Below, one piece after another: positions 13,201 through 24,514 of a DNA stretch of 64,000 bases (its first letter is position 1; every line of letters begins with the position of its first letter). Under the pieces are notes generated by a model. It was not told where the DNA came from, did no database searches, and saw only the letters and a list, made by a program, of their open reading frames with translations. This DNA is from Malania oleifera (taxonomy: Eukaryota > Streptophyta > Magnoliopsida > Santalales > Ximeniaceae). Where the stretch lies: positions 69,771,101 through 69,835,100 of the forward strand of contig NC_080428.1 of NCBI RefSeq assembly GCF_029873635.1, in the 5' to 3' direction. A program made the position numbers and the translations under genes.

Positions 13201-16200
13201 AAAATTCAAAGATAAAATTATCAAAGATTATGACTGGACAGTAGGGAGTAGGATAGATGCAAATATTGTCTGGAATAAAATGACTAAATCTATCATAAAG
13301 ATAGCAAGAGATATTTTAGGTGATTCCAAAGGAAGATAGTCAGTTAGAAAGTTGGCAATGAGATAAAGAAGTCCAAAAAACCGTTAAGACAAAAATAAAC
13401 TGGAAAAAAATATGGCAAAGTTATAGAAATATAGAATATTTCGAAAACTATAAAGAGGCAAGAAAAGCAAAATTAGTAAAGCTAAACATAAAATTTATGA
13501 TATTTTATGTACTAGACTAGATACAAAATAAGGAGAAAGAGACATTTATAAACTTGCTAGAGCTTGAGAGAGAAAATGCTAGGTGATGTAAAATATATAA
13601 AGGACGACAATGATAATGTCTAAACTAGAAATGAAGACATAAAAGAGAGGTGTGAAAGATACTTTGATAAGTTATTTAATGAAAACCAAAATAAAATATT
13701 GAATTTGGAAGTAACAAATGAGGAGAACACTAAAAATAGAAAACTTATTTGCAAAATTAGAGTCCTTGAAGTTAAGATGATGTTAAAAAAGATGGAAAGT
13801 AGGAAATCTATAGGACCCAATAACATACCTATAGAAGTTTGGAAATGTTTAGAGGATAAAGGAAATATTTTGTTTAATTGATATTCTCAACATTATTGTA
13901 AAAACTAAGAAAATACTAGAAGAATGGAGAAAAAACACATTAATACATTTATACAAAAACAAAGGCGATATTCAAAATTGTAATAACTATCGTGGAATTA
14001 AGATCATGAGTCATATTATGAAATCATGGGAAATGGTAATTGAACAAAGAATAAGACTAGAAAATGAAGATTTCGGAAAATCAATTTGGTTCTATGCCTA
14101 AGATCAACAATAGAAGCTACTTTTAAGATAATTAATAGAAAAGTTAAGGAAAGAAAGGGACTTGCCAATGATTTTTATTGTCCTAGAAAAAGCATATGGT
14201 AGTACCTAGAGAAGTTCTTTGGTGGGTCATTAAAAAAAGGAATTTTCAATAGATATACTAAGGTCATTAAGGATATGTATGATAGAGTAGTGACTAACAT
14301 TAGAACTGTAGGAGGGGAATCTAGAGATTTTCCAATCACAATAGGTATACATCAAGGCTCCAATTTGAGTTCTTATATTTTTACTTTAGTGATTGATGAA
14401 CTTACTAGGAATGTCCAAAATGAGATCCCTTGGTATGTGTTGTTTGCAAATGATATTGTGTTGATTGGTGAAAGTAGAAGCAGAGTGGAAACTAAGTTAG
14501 AACTTTGGAGAACCGCATTAGAGTCCAACAATTTTAGGATAAGTAGAAATATGATAAAATATATGAAATGTAATTTCAGTAACATAAGGAGTAGTAGACA
14601 GAAGATTAAACATGATAATTAAGAAATTATTAGCACTAACAAATTTCAATATCTTGGATTTTCAAGTAGAAGGGAAAATTGAAGAAAATGTAATACATAA
14701 AATTAAAGCAGGTTGGATGAAATAGAGGAATGCATCACGCATGTTGTGTGATCGTAGAATATCCTTAAAATTAAAAGGAAAGTTTTATAAGACGTTTATA
14801 AGGTCGGCTATGCTTGGTTCAAAAATATTGGGTAACTCTGAAACAACATGTACAAAAAGTAAAAGTTTCCAAAATACAAATGTTAAAGCGGTTGAATGGT
14901 ATAACATGAAAAGATAAACTAAGGAATGAGCATATACGCAATAATTTGGGCATAGCACTGGTTGAAGACAAGTTAAGAGAGGGGCGATTTAGATGGTTTG
15001 GGCATTTGAAATATAGGCCTAGTAGAGCACTTGGGAGGAGGAGTGAGTTAATTATTATTTCAAGCATAAAAAGGGGTAGAGGGTAAGCCTAAAATAACTT
15101 GTAATGAGGTAGTGATGAAGAATTTAATGACCTTTAACCTAGTTGAGGAAAATGCTCTTGATCGTGTGAATTGGAGAAAAAGAATTCATGTAGGCGACCC
15201 ACCTAGTGGGACTTGGAGACTTGTTGTTCTTATTGTTGTTGAGTAGTCATAGCAGATTATATTAATGTTGTCGTTGCATGAACAAAGAAACAAGAAGGAG
15301 AAGCCAGTAGCATTAAGAAAGAAAACAAGTCTAGGCATGGGAATTGTATATGCCAATTAAAAAGTTCACGAAGCCACAATGGAAACAAGTATTACCGCTT
15401 ATTGAAAGCAAAAAACCTCCCAAGTCAAGGCAGGAAAATTTATCACAAAAATGGAAACAACTATATGAAACTGGGCATAAGAATAGCAACAAATTTGAGT
15501 AAATTTATCTGAGAGAACCAATGTTTTGCAAAGGTGTTCAGCCATACACAAGCAAAGTTCGAGTAAGTTATGCATTAGATGCATGGTAAGAAGATGCCAT
15601 CAATTATCTTTTATCAAGTATTTATCACTACTGAGAACTTAAGATCTGAATAAATATCATTTGTAAATAGATTCAGACTTTGGAAGTTGAAAGTGTGAAA
15701 GAAAAAAAGAAGGCATGTAGTTCTAGATTCCAACTTACTATTAGGATGGAACATTCGTGAAACAAAGCGCACTGTTGGTGGCTTATTTGGGTAATCCTCT
15801 GTAAACTGAAGAGTCAATTTAAACGTACCTGAAGGACTCAAATATATTACTACAGGCATAAGTTAAAAAAGGAAGGAAACAAAACACTCACATGCAAACT
15901 AAGAACAACATTAATAACAACTATCCTGATGTACATGAAGAATATACTGAACTGAACATAAGATGCAGCAAAGTTAAATACCATTTGGTCATGTTTTAGT
16001 CCTTACTAATGATGCTCTCATGCCATTTACTTCAAATTTGCCTTACTAATGACGTTATAAGAATTAAAGCTCAAGAACAGAAAATGACAGTTAAATCAGT
16101 GTTCAAGTGGCAAAATGCAATTATTCACAGCATTGGATATATAATAATGCGCCCATTCTCAGAAGCAATATTTTGGACTCTAGCGCTTTCATTTCGAGCA

Positions 16201-16948
16201 AATGAAAGTATCTATTATACTGACATAGGGAGGGCTAAATAATCAAGATAAAGAATTTCAAATATCAGTACAAGTGGGAAGATTTCCTGAACAACACCAC
16301 TCACAATAATTAATGAAGATGACCAAATGCAGCAGAAAAGTCTATTATGAGATTGAACAATGTACCATAAAATTTTGCCATCCAAAGGGAAAATAGATCT
16401 TGTCAAAAATAAATCAAACTTGAACTCAATCAGGTAGAAAACTCTCAATTGTATCAGCAGCAGGGAAAAAATTGCAGTTTTGAAAACAAAAAAGGGTTGT
16501 ATAAACACAGACAAAGAAAATGGATTGCACAACACACACATCAGCAGAGAAAGCAGTGATATTTGTTCCAATAGTTCATTATTCCCAAAATACATACAAT
16601 ACAATAAAAATGACCCAATAGCAAAATGATTAACATCATCGATCATTGTCAAATTAAGTTGGGTCAAGATGCCTCCATACCTCCATCCCAGGGGGTATCA
16701 TCAGGACTGCAATCAATCAACAGAGCAAGTCTTAATACAACTAATCCAAAACTTCCAGGTTTCTAAAAATAATATCGGTTTAGAAAATAAGGCAATCAAA
16801 ATTTCATATATCTCCAAACATACCCAAATATAACAGCATTCCAAAGCATGATATTATTGTCTTGAGGGGCGCCACTGATGCCAGCAGGTGGATCTTGCTG
16901 CAACCTTTTGAAATCCCTCATCAATCTCTTCCTAGCAGGGGTCGACAT
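7239..16948 (-). CDS. UBC2-like: RAD6-type ubiquitin-conjugating enzyme E2, five coding exons
   Basis: Coding exons in transcript order are 16948-16824, 16706-16681, 15828-15739, 10229-10141 and 7367-7239. All junctions are GT-AG, phases match, and the joined length is 459 nt (152 residues plus stop), the exact size of Arabidopsis UBC1/UBC2. The start reads [13 protein letters not shown]. The HPN motif (FHPN) ends exon 3 and the active-site cysteine (SICLDILQ, residue 88) opens exon 4. The protein ends EQSWTAD. RAD6-type E2s take ubiquitin from E1 and, with RING E3s such as HUB1/HUB2, monoubiquitinate histone H2B; they also act in DNA-damage tolerance. Two exons are embedded in kilobase-scale introns. 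The 5.5-kb intron between exons 3 and 4 holds two LINEs and a SINE, and the next intron a MITE, yet the coding frame is intact. Exon 2 is only 26 nt. Confidence 0.95.
9642..9950. mobile_element. Tourist-like MITE in the last intron of the E2 gene
   Basis: The ends are imperfect inverted repeats. The left end begins GGTTACATTTTGTTC, and the reverse complement of the right end begins GGTTATGTTTGGTTTTGG. Both continue into a copy of TATTCCT(A/T)GGAATA, and more GGAATA palindromes occur inside. Flanking trinucleotides TAG and TAA suggest a 3-bp TWA-type duplication typical of PIF/Harbinger MITEs, with one base changed. It is non-coding. Confidence 0.5.
10700..12570 (+). mobile_element. Decayed L1-like LINE fragment in intron 3 of the E2 gene
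   Basis: Conceptual frames retain the order of plant L1 ORF2. An RT segment near 10955 reads [10 protein letters not shown] (family FEKAYD), followed by [11 protein letters not shown] and LSCLSSIP (family LDGWRKAFLSRGGRLTLI..VLSSLP), then KMR/RDLLW and SKN..LGKW-type blocks to about 11900. A C-terminal block near 12425-12545 ([18 protein letters not shown], then [13 protein letters not shown]) fits the LINE zinc-knuckle tail. Many stops and frame changes break the frame, and poly-T tracts interrupt it. A 38-bp tandem duplication lies at about 11915-11990. The 5' end and target duplication are not visible, so this is an old truncated copy. Confidence 0.6.
12910..13062 (-). mobile_element. tRNA-derived SINE
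   Basis: On the minus strand, a pol III box A (TAGCTTAGTGG, 13054-13044, a perfect fit to TRGCNNAGTGG) is followed at normal spacing by a box B-like AAGTTCAACCC (12995-12985). A body and a T-rich tail near 12930-12910 follow. Box A, box B and a homopolymer tail are the standard layout of plant SINEs. It sits between the L1-like and RTE-like LINE copies. Exact ends and target duplication are not resolved. Confidence 0.6.
13085..15247 (+). mobile_element. RTE-clade LINE, 5' truncated, in intron 3 of the E2 gene
   Basis: Frames on + follow plant RTE polyproteins. A linker (about 13500-13660) with [11 protein letters not shown]-like and [13 protein letters not shown] blocks is followed by [18 protein letters not shown] near 13790. 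The RT core at 14275-14622 contains [20 protein letters not shown] and [16 protein letters not shown]-terminal part follows to about 15220. The element ends in a TTG-rich tail (15223-15242), the RTE hallmark. The catalytic FADD reads FAND. Numerous stops and frame changes break the frame, and no endonuclease domain is recognisable at the 5' end. It is dead and moderately old. Confidence 0.75.
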
Positions 16949-17905
16949 CCTCACCTCCTGTTATTCATTCAGAGGCCATCCACAGAATACTAGTTAGTAA
17001 TTAACACACATAAACACACATGCACACTCACAAAAACACATATTAAGAGACTATATAAGCAGAACAATACTTTACTAGGATCATGAGCTCTTTAAACCCT
17101 AAAATATCATTGTCTAGCAAAACTACCAAACCAGGCTGAAGATCCAATCAATTAGAGGCTCTTCAAGATATGTGCGAGGAATTTCATAGGTCAATATGTT
17201 TTAATCCAAGTCCCAACCACTCAGCTAGGGTCAGACTCAAATAGAGTTGCGTCAACTACAATACTCCAGTATGATTATCTGACCAACTAGAATAGTTTAG
17301 CGTTTCTCAACCCAAAACAGCAGATAAATTAAACAGAAGCTACAACCAGAAACTCAATCAATTTAGAGTATTGTTTAATTAGCATTTTGTAAGTTCTTCA
17401 TGAGCCAAAATACATGACAATTTTGCTTATGAAAGCAATAAATATGGTTCAGCAATTGTACAAGGTTTATCTCCTGACAGTTTGACACCTCCCACTAGAC
17501 TAGGAACTCAGTGTAGCGGCTCAAGAATTGGGCAGTCAGATAGCAATTTTGAAATTGTTGGTTGTATTCAACTGCCACAAATTCTTGTTTCAGCTTATAT
17601 TGCGCTAAGACCACGGGCACAAGAAAAGACATATAATTCTAAAAGAACAAAATCGGAGGAGTCGCGTGCAGCACAAACGCACATCCTCCAAGCTAAAAGC
17701 AACCAGACAAACAAAAGCCCTAGAGGCTAGATCCACGATCTGGTTTCCACTGAAGCTCCAAACAAATAATCAATTAAAACTAGGGTTTGTTCACCCGAAC
17801 CAACATATTACCATCCACTCTTTGGCCTTTGCGCCAAAATCCACCGTACCAACCGCAAATCAAATCAAATCAAATCAAACATTACAAAGGCACAAGAGCT
17901 CTCAC

Positions 17906-18240
17906 CCGCAAGCAAACGCGACGAGTAGCTGTGATTCTCCCGGAAGAATTCAGAAGAACACCAATCGCCGGTCCAAGGGAAATGAGAGAGAGAGAGAGAG
18001 AGAGATGCTATCAGAGAAAGTTTTCCATGGCGGAAAATCGATACAGATCGATCTACTGATCCCAGAGAGAGAGAGAGAGAGAGAAGGAGATTTATAGGGA
18101 GCCGAAGGGGCGATTGAGGTCAGCGATTCCCATTTCTTTTCCTAGTTTTCTCTTTTCTCCCACTTGCTGGTACAGCTTCTGTTGCCTCCTCGCCCATGCG
18201 CCTCTCATCTCTATACATCCATTAAGTTATAATTATTATA
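17906..18240 (-). promoter_or_regulatory. 5' UTR exon and promoter side of the E2 gene
   Basis: On the minus strand a consensus donor (GG/GTGAGA, exon end 17906) suggests a non-coding first exon upstream. It would join an acceptor just before the ATG (AACAG, near 16965) across an intron of about 950 bp. The presumed leader holds two GA/CT tracts (17983-18004 and 18064-18085). A TATA-like TATAAT run near 18230 on the minus strand could be the core promoter. Leader introns and CT-rich leaders are common in plant ubiquitin-pathway genes. Confidence 0.45.
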
Positions 18241-18244
18241 CGTA

Positions 18245-19626
18245 TACAGAATACACTATACGGTAATACTGTATACTGCGTACGTGTATTTGTATTTTGT
18301 CGTTAGTATACTACGCGCACACACCATGTCTGTGAGGTACCTAAATCCTAATCATCGTCCTTTATTTTTATTTTATTTTTATTTTTCATTTTTCCCTAAG
18401 AAAACCTCACATCTTTTTGGTGTCTTCATTTTTTCTTACCTTGGAAAAAATTAGAGAGGGAAAGAAAAAGAGACAGAGATGTTAAGGACAATTAGTTGGT
18501 GTTAATCCCTTTTTAGGCGTGATTAAAGGAGTTTATATTTTGACAAAGAAAAAAAAATTATCTAAAACGGTATAGAGTTACTATGTCATTTTTTTTAACT
18601 TGTGATTAGTGAAAGTAAAATTTTTATGAATTTAGGTTGATTTACTTTAATTTTTGTGGACAATTTGAATAAGTTATACTAGAGAGTTATTAAAATAGGA
18701 TCTTTTGTAAATTTTAAAAAATAAATAAATAAATTAGCCTATGTTAAAATTAACTACTATTATTATCATTTATTGTCTATTTATTTATTGACCATTAAAT
18801 TAAATTTTATAATTAATATATGTATCAAGTACAATGAATAGACAATGTTACCTTCTTTTACTTTTTTATTCTTTTTAGGTCAAATAACGCGAGACAGTCA
18901 TCGCCATCCCCTACAAAATTTGAATATAAGATTCTCAATCCTCAACCTTCCCAAATATCCTTTAAGGGATCTCCACAAACAATTACTATGATTTATGGGT
19001 ATTCGACGAATTCCATGAGATAGAAGAGCAAACATACCAGCAGCAACAGAAACAAAAACCACATACGCAAATACTTTGCTTAAAGTACTAAACAGTCAGG
19101 AATGTAGGTTGAACTCAAAGTATGCAAACATCTTCAACAAGAAAACAAATGCACCTAAAACTAGGGGTGAGCAAACGGTCAGTTCGGTCAAATTCGGTTA
19201 ATTAATCAAATTAATTGAAATTTTCGGTTAATGATTTCTATTAACTGAGCCGACCGAATAAGGGATGTTAATCAAACCTCGTCCAACTGAATTACCTTTT
19301 CGGGTAATTCGGTTAATCGAATTTAACCAAATTTATTTTAAATTAATTATTAAAAATAAAATATAATTATAATTTTTTTACCAATTCTATAGCTCATTTA
19401 TTAATTTTATTAAAAAAAGATATTTTGCATCTATTAATTTTATTAATCAAAAAAAATATTTTACTATTAATCTATAAAAGTGGAATTTACAAATCATGTT
19501 GTCCAAAAACTATTGTCCAAATTATGATATGCGGTCATGAAACTGAATGCATTCCCCCTGGTGATTTATGGTGGAGTTACTGCAACTCAATTCCATAATT
19601 CTAAGAGAGCAATGGACATGAGCTCA
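18245..19626. other. Intergenic region left of the LTR cluster
   Basis: AT-rich DNA with no gene. At about 19163-19345 it contains a CTAGGGGTGAGCAAACGG end followed by repeated TTCGGTTAAT motifs, the look of a common non-autonomous hAT-like plant repeat. Its right end is not clear. The rest shows no structure I can name. Confidence 0.35.
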
Positions 19627-19704
19627 TGTAGAGACTCGAAAAATTATAGTAATTAAATAATAAAAGAAAAAAAAAACAGGAAATTTTTAAAAGGGGACTT
19701 ACAG

Positions 19705-20160
19705 AGTCTCGTTGACGAAAGCAGGGCGCTCGTTGACGAACATCCTTCTTGGGTTCGTCGACAGGGACATTCGTCTCATCGACGAGAAGTTATCGAGAGG
19801 GCCGTTTTCAGGGCCTAAATCTCATTGACTAGGAGTAGGCGTTCTATAAGAACCCGACTTGTGAGATCTGAAATAAATAAATAAGAAAAGGGTAAAACAG
19901 TAAATTGGGTAGGCTTCGTTGACGAAGTCAGAGTTCGTAGACGAAGGCCCTTCTGCTGTTTGGTGACGAAATGCAGGTGCTCATCAATGAGGAGAAGCCA
20001 AGAGGTTTCGAGAAATCTGGAAATCTCAGGCTCGTCAATGAGGCCACCGCTTCGTCGACGAACTCCCTTCGTTGACTCGTCGACGAACTCACTTTGTTGA
20101 CTCGTCAACGAAGACGACGCCTCGTCGACGAAGTTGGCCGAGTCAAAGGTGCTATAAATA
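19705..20160 (+). promoter_or_regulatory. Palindrome array and TATA box in the U3 of element B
   Basis: At least ten copies of a 10-12 bp palindrome with core TCGTCGACGA and C/T or G/A variants (such as TCGTTGACGA and TCGTCAACGA) lie between 19705 and 20132. TATAAATA at 20153-20160 follows about 20 bp later. Equivalent arrays precede the TATA box in elements A, C, E and F. Confidence 0.75.
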
Positions 20161-20242
20161 TCCATTGGACTGCTTCTAAGCTAAGTTATCAAGTTTTCTC
20201 TCTTTCTCTCTCTCTCTCTCTCTAAGAACTCGAAACTCTCTC

Positions 20243-22511
20243 TGTAACGCCCCAAACCCTTAAACCCGGGTCCGGCTCGTTATACCTGATAAAATCCCTG
20301 ATAATCCATAATCCATAATATATGCAGCGGAAATATAATCATAATCTCCGTATAACATAATACCAAAGTTTACTAATTCTAACTACCAACCATAATAAAT
20401 TAATCATCCACCAGTATTCAAATATATACATGTCTCCAAAACATTATCCACTAATACCAGTATATTTCACAACTATCCTTTCATAACTGAGTTAAAACAT
20501 AAAATATAAAATATAAAATATACATATCAGAATTAACATAAAAATATACCCTTTTTCTTATATCTTCAAAAAATGTTATAAAATCTCGAGCTCTCAAAGC
20601 TCGATCCTGAGAAATCCTGAAAAAAAAATGAATTCATATTCGGGTGAGACACATCTCAGTAAGGGAAGAAATAATATATTAAACTCAGAGTGTGACTATC
20701 ATGAGATTATACATGACATATTATTTAACATTTGAAAATCGTTAACATAATTTTTTGAAATCATTCCCTGAACCTAATCAATCACATGCAAATATTTAAC
20801 CCACGAGATTACCCGAGGATAGGGGTGATTACCTGCCCATACAAGTAGCACCCATCTGCTCTGATACCTAGACAACCCAGAGGTCATAGTTAAAGCGTAC
20901 CAAGGCACTCACCTTACTCAGTAAGCCCTCAAGTGATGAATTAATCTCGTACTCACGCATTCAACAATAGTTTACTAGCAAAGGCCCTAAGGATAGGGAA
21001 TTCTACCTGCCCATACAAGTAGGTTCCCTCTGCCCTAGTGCGTTATACAGCTACTGCCACATCTGAAGCTACTAGTGCACTCGCCTTACTCAGCAAGCAC
21101 TCAGGCGAAAGGTACGCCTTGCCCAATCGTAACATGTTCTACATACATACATACTTCTAATATCATAATACATCATTCTTTTCTGTCATTATACATTCAT
21201 GCACATTCATTCCTGTTCATAACTTAACTTTGCATTTCATTTCACTTTAAGTGACTCTTTCTCATTTACATCATTTACCTTTGTCATTTCATTTCATTGT
21301 CATTTCATTGCATAACATTTCATTTCATTACTTCGTACTACAGCTAGTCTTTAGCCATCATCAGTTAGTCTACGTAGAAATGTGCTAGATCTGCTAACAT
21401 AGCTCCTTTTAGCTGTCATCAGTTAGTCTACACAGAAGTGTGCTAGATCTGCTAACATGGCTATCTTTCAGCTGTCTTACATTTACATGGTTGCATTTAA
21501 CATACACAGGCAATATTGTCCATATCATATTTTATTTTCATTGTTTTACTTACTTAGTCTGCATCTCATACATTTAACATATATTTGCACAGAATCTCAT
21601 GCCACACAATTTAGTAATAAAATTCATACACTGCCTGTAAAATAAGCCAACCAACATTTAATGTTTCATTTCTTACTTAATTATCCTGAAAAAATTTCCC
21701 ACTTTCATCAGTTCATTTTTGCATATATATATATCTAATAAACAACCCTAAACTCGAAAAAAAATATAATTTAAACAGTTGGCATTTTACCCATACTGAA
21801 ACATATACACGTACATATAACACAATTTATTTTTCCATTAAATTCATAAAAATTCTAATTTAATATATATTTTTTCCCTTACCTGGTTTCTTGAACTACG
21901 CCAACAGAGACTCCGAAAAATACCTGCGGCGCTCACCCGGACCCTAAATCAAAAATTCCTAACTCCAATAAATTATTTCTGAATAAAATATTATTTAAAT
22001 ATTTCCTAGGGCTATAATTCCTAAATAAATAAATATACCCTTAAATTTAGCCAAATTGTCAAATTTCCCAAATCCCACTCTCGCTTTGGAGTAGGGCTTA
22101 GAAAACTTCAACTGAAAAATTACCAACTCCAAAATGATGACAACGACGATTAGGACCCCGTGGTGGTGCCTGATCGTCGATTTAACAGCAAATTTAACCA
22201 AAAATTGAGAAATTGGGGAAAAATTATATTTTCCTAGGAGTAGTGCCTAAGTCGTTCCCATGACAAATCTGCTCCAATAGAAATGTCGACAGGGGAACTA
22301 GGATTCCAATGGCACCTTCTGTTTCCCGATCCGTCACAAACTCACCGAGTAATTGAGAGAAAGAGAGAAGCGGAGACGAAGGAGTGGCTTCGCGTACTGA
22401 ACGCAGGAAAGTTTGCAGGGGGGTGCCTGACATCTTCTCTGTTCTTCTTCCTTTTTCTTTCTTCTTCTTCTTTCTTCTTTCTTCTTTTTCTTCTTTTACT
22501 TATACTTATCT

Positions 22512-22574
<63 letters not shown>

Positions 22575-22856
22575 GTATATATATATTTATATATTATATT
22601 AACTTACTATATAAGTGTATATATGTATATTTCTCTTATTTCAATTAGTTTTTTTTTTTAAATCCAATGTAAAAATATTTAATTTAATAACAAATTATTT
22701 AATTATTTAATTCATCTTATTTAATTTAATTTCTTTAATTTTAATTTAATTTTTTTTTCTTTTCCCCCGCCATTCCTTTTATTTAATTATCTGTTGTTTT
22801 ATTTATTTATTTTTTTCTAAATTATTTTAATCCTTTTAAATTTTTGGGTCTTTACA
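20243..22856 (-). mobile_element. Solo LTR D inside the LTR of element B
   Basis: It runs TGTAACGCCCC to GGTCTTTACA (2,614 bp), with a 5-bp duplication CTCTC on both sides, though this lies in a CT tract and so carries less weight. The GGGGCGTTACA end and the GTGAGACACATCTCAGTAAG module place it in minus orientation. It has no internal region. It carries duplicated CTGCCCATACAAGTAG modules near 20850 and 21010, a TA microsatellite (22514-22575), and no TCGTCGACGA array. Confidence 0.75.
22514..22575. repeat. TA microsatellite
   Basis: About 60 bp of near-perfect (TA)n within solo LTR D. Reading frames with long YIYIYI runs across it are repeat artefacts. Confidence 0.9.
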
Positions 22857-23522
22857 CTCTCTCTTTCTCTAGATTTTTTTGTCGTACGTTGCTAGAATCA
22901 ACGATTTGATGTTACTACGAGAATCAGGGAAGGATTCTTTTCAAAATTTGTGGAACGGATCTTCGTTTCGAGAATTTTCAGGATTTGACCCAAAATCGAG
23001 GTAAGGCTCATTTTTCATTTCCGTTTTGGTAGTTCTGTAGGGAATGGAATTGTAAGTATGTTTTGTACTGTGATTTATAGGTTTTGGCAACTCGGTTCGC
23101 TGTTTAGGAGCCATAGAGTTTGGGTTTGGATTTTTGGGAAAATGTAAGGGGATTCTATTTATATCAGTTATTTTCGAAATCGGATTCGATAGAATTGTGG
23201 TTCACGGTTCTGTGTGTGTTTTGACTACTTAGTTGGAGAAATCTAATGGGTAAAATTATGGGATTTTCATATTACAGTTTTGGGAAAAATAGGCCATTGG
23301 GTTGCATCTCTAGTTTTGTTAGAAAACCGTGGATATATTGTGATATATATTGTGTTATGGAGATGACCGTGCTTTGACTTGTTTTGAATTGTATTTTGAA
23401 AATCATGATTGTTGAGATTACCAAATGAGTGTGGAATGACTTGTTATATGAACATGCATGAGTTGTGTTTTGATGAAATGAGATAGGAACGGGGTTCCAA
23501 ATTGTTCCAGGCTTTGATGTCC

Positions 23523-23765
23523 AGCTTTTGCCGAAGAATGCGTAATACCACTAGATCGACTGGTTTTTATCGAAGGGTGTGAAAACACCAGATCTGCATT
23601 GGTTCAACGCTGTGAGGCTTAGGCTATGTCAGGTTACCAGGGGCACCAGCTTTTGCCAAAGGGTGTGAAATACCACCAGACAGTTCGGCTTTTGCCGAAG
23701 GGTGTGAAATATCACTAGACAGTCCGACTTAGGCCAAAAGGTGTGACGACACCAGATCGTATTGC
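23523..23765 (+). repeat. 39-bp minisatellite in the element B LTR
   Basis: About five copies of a 39-bp unit with the core TTTTGCCGAAGGGTGTGAAA followed by an ACCA(C/G)(C/T)AGA block. The first two are adjacent, a gap of about 47 bp follows, then three more adjacent copies. It is specific to this LTR. The matching part of element A's LTR shows only traces of the unit. Confidence 0.75.
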
Positions 23766-24296
23766 TTTGTATCGTTGGTATACTGGAATTATTTTTGTGA
23801 AAATACTGGAACTGTATTGAACTGTGTATGTTTTATATCATGATAACACTCATATGCCACACACCGATATAACCTGATTCTTCCTTACTGAGAGGTGTCT
23901 CACCCCTATTGTACGTACATATTTTCAGGTCCTTCGAGTAACCGAAACTAGCATCCTTGTGTTGGGAGCGTAGTGGTTGGTATACTACGTGAAGTACTTC
24001 TGTAAGTACTAGGACTATATCGGGTTGTCGTTTTGGGTTTTGGCTGGCACCCGGGTTTATGTTTTGTATTATGGAGCTTAGACTCCTTCTGTATAGACTC
24101 TGGTATGGTACAATATATGTATAGAAAGAACCGCTGTGTATATGTCATGTATGTGAATGTGTATAGGGTGTACGGGAACCCCATGGGATCGGACCCTCAT
24201 TCATTATTGTATCATTGGTGTATTGTATGATACAGGGACAGGTTAGGTTACTAATTCACCCCTAGGTCCCATTATCGAGTTCGAGGCGTGACAATT

Positions 24297-24308
24297 TGGT
24301 ATCAGAGC
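24297..24308 (+). other. Primer-binding site of element B
   Basis: TGGTATCAGAGC lies three bases after the LTR end. It is the classical plant initiator-methionine tRNA primer site and fixes element B's orientation as +. Confidence 0.85.
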
Positions 24309-24514
24309 TAACTAGGTTGTTAGGTCCTGTAGACTTTGTTAGGCATAGATATGTGTAAATACCAGAGTATAGGAGGTAGGAAATGGGTAGAGTAGGTCGA
24401 GAGTTGTTTTGTTGCTAGATAGGGACTCGTTGGCTGTGTTATATGTTTTTCCTAGAATGACAATTTTAGTAAAATCATGGTAAACCATTGATGATTTTCG
24501 TGTCGGTGTGATAG

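Larger units (their letters stand above)
19627..24293 (+). repeat. Element B 5' LTR (split by solo LTR D)
   Basis: It begins TGTAGAGACTCG and ends GAGGCGTGACA, directly before a primer-binding site. Without D it is about 2.05 kb. It contains the TCGTCGACGA array, a TATA box (TATAAATA, 20153-20160), a CT-rich tract, a 39-bp minisatellite (23523-23765) and the TTACTGAGAGGTGTCTCACCCC module (23885-23907). Confidence 0.8.

Noticed and set aside
17482-18097. Plus-strand frames of 82-143 residues
   Set aside because: They cross the E2 leader intron and GA tracts and end in ERERERE runs, as expected for microsatellite shadows.
22283-22648. Frames with long YIYIYI runs
   Set aside because: They come from a TA microsatellite in solo LTR D and have no protein character outside it.
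20243-22856. Search for the TCGTCGACGA array in solo LTR D
   Set aside because: Only isolated weak matches are seen (a lone GTCGAC near 22284), so D is counted as lacking the array.
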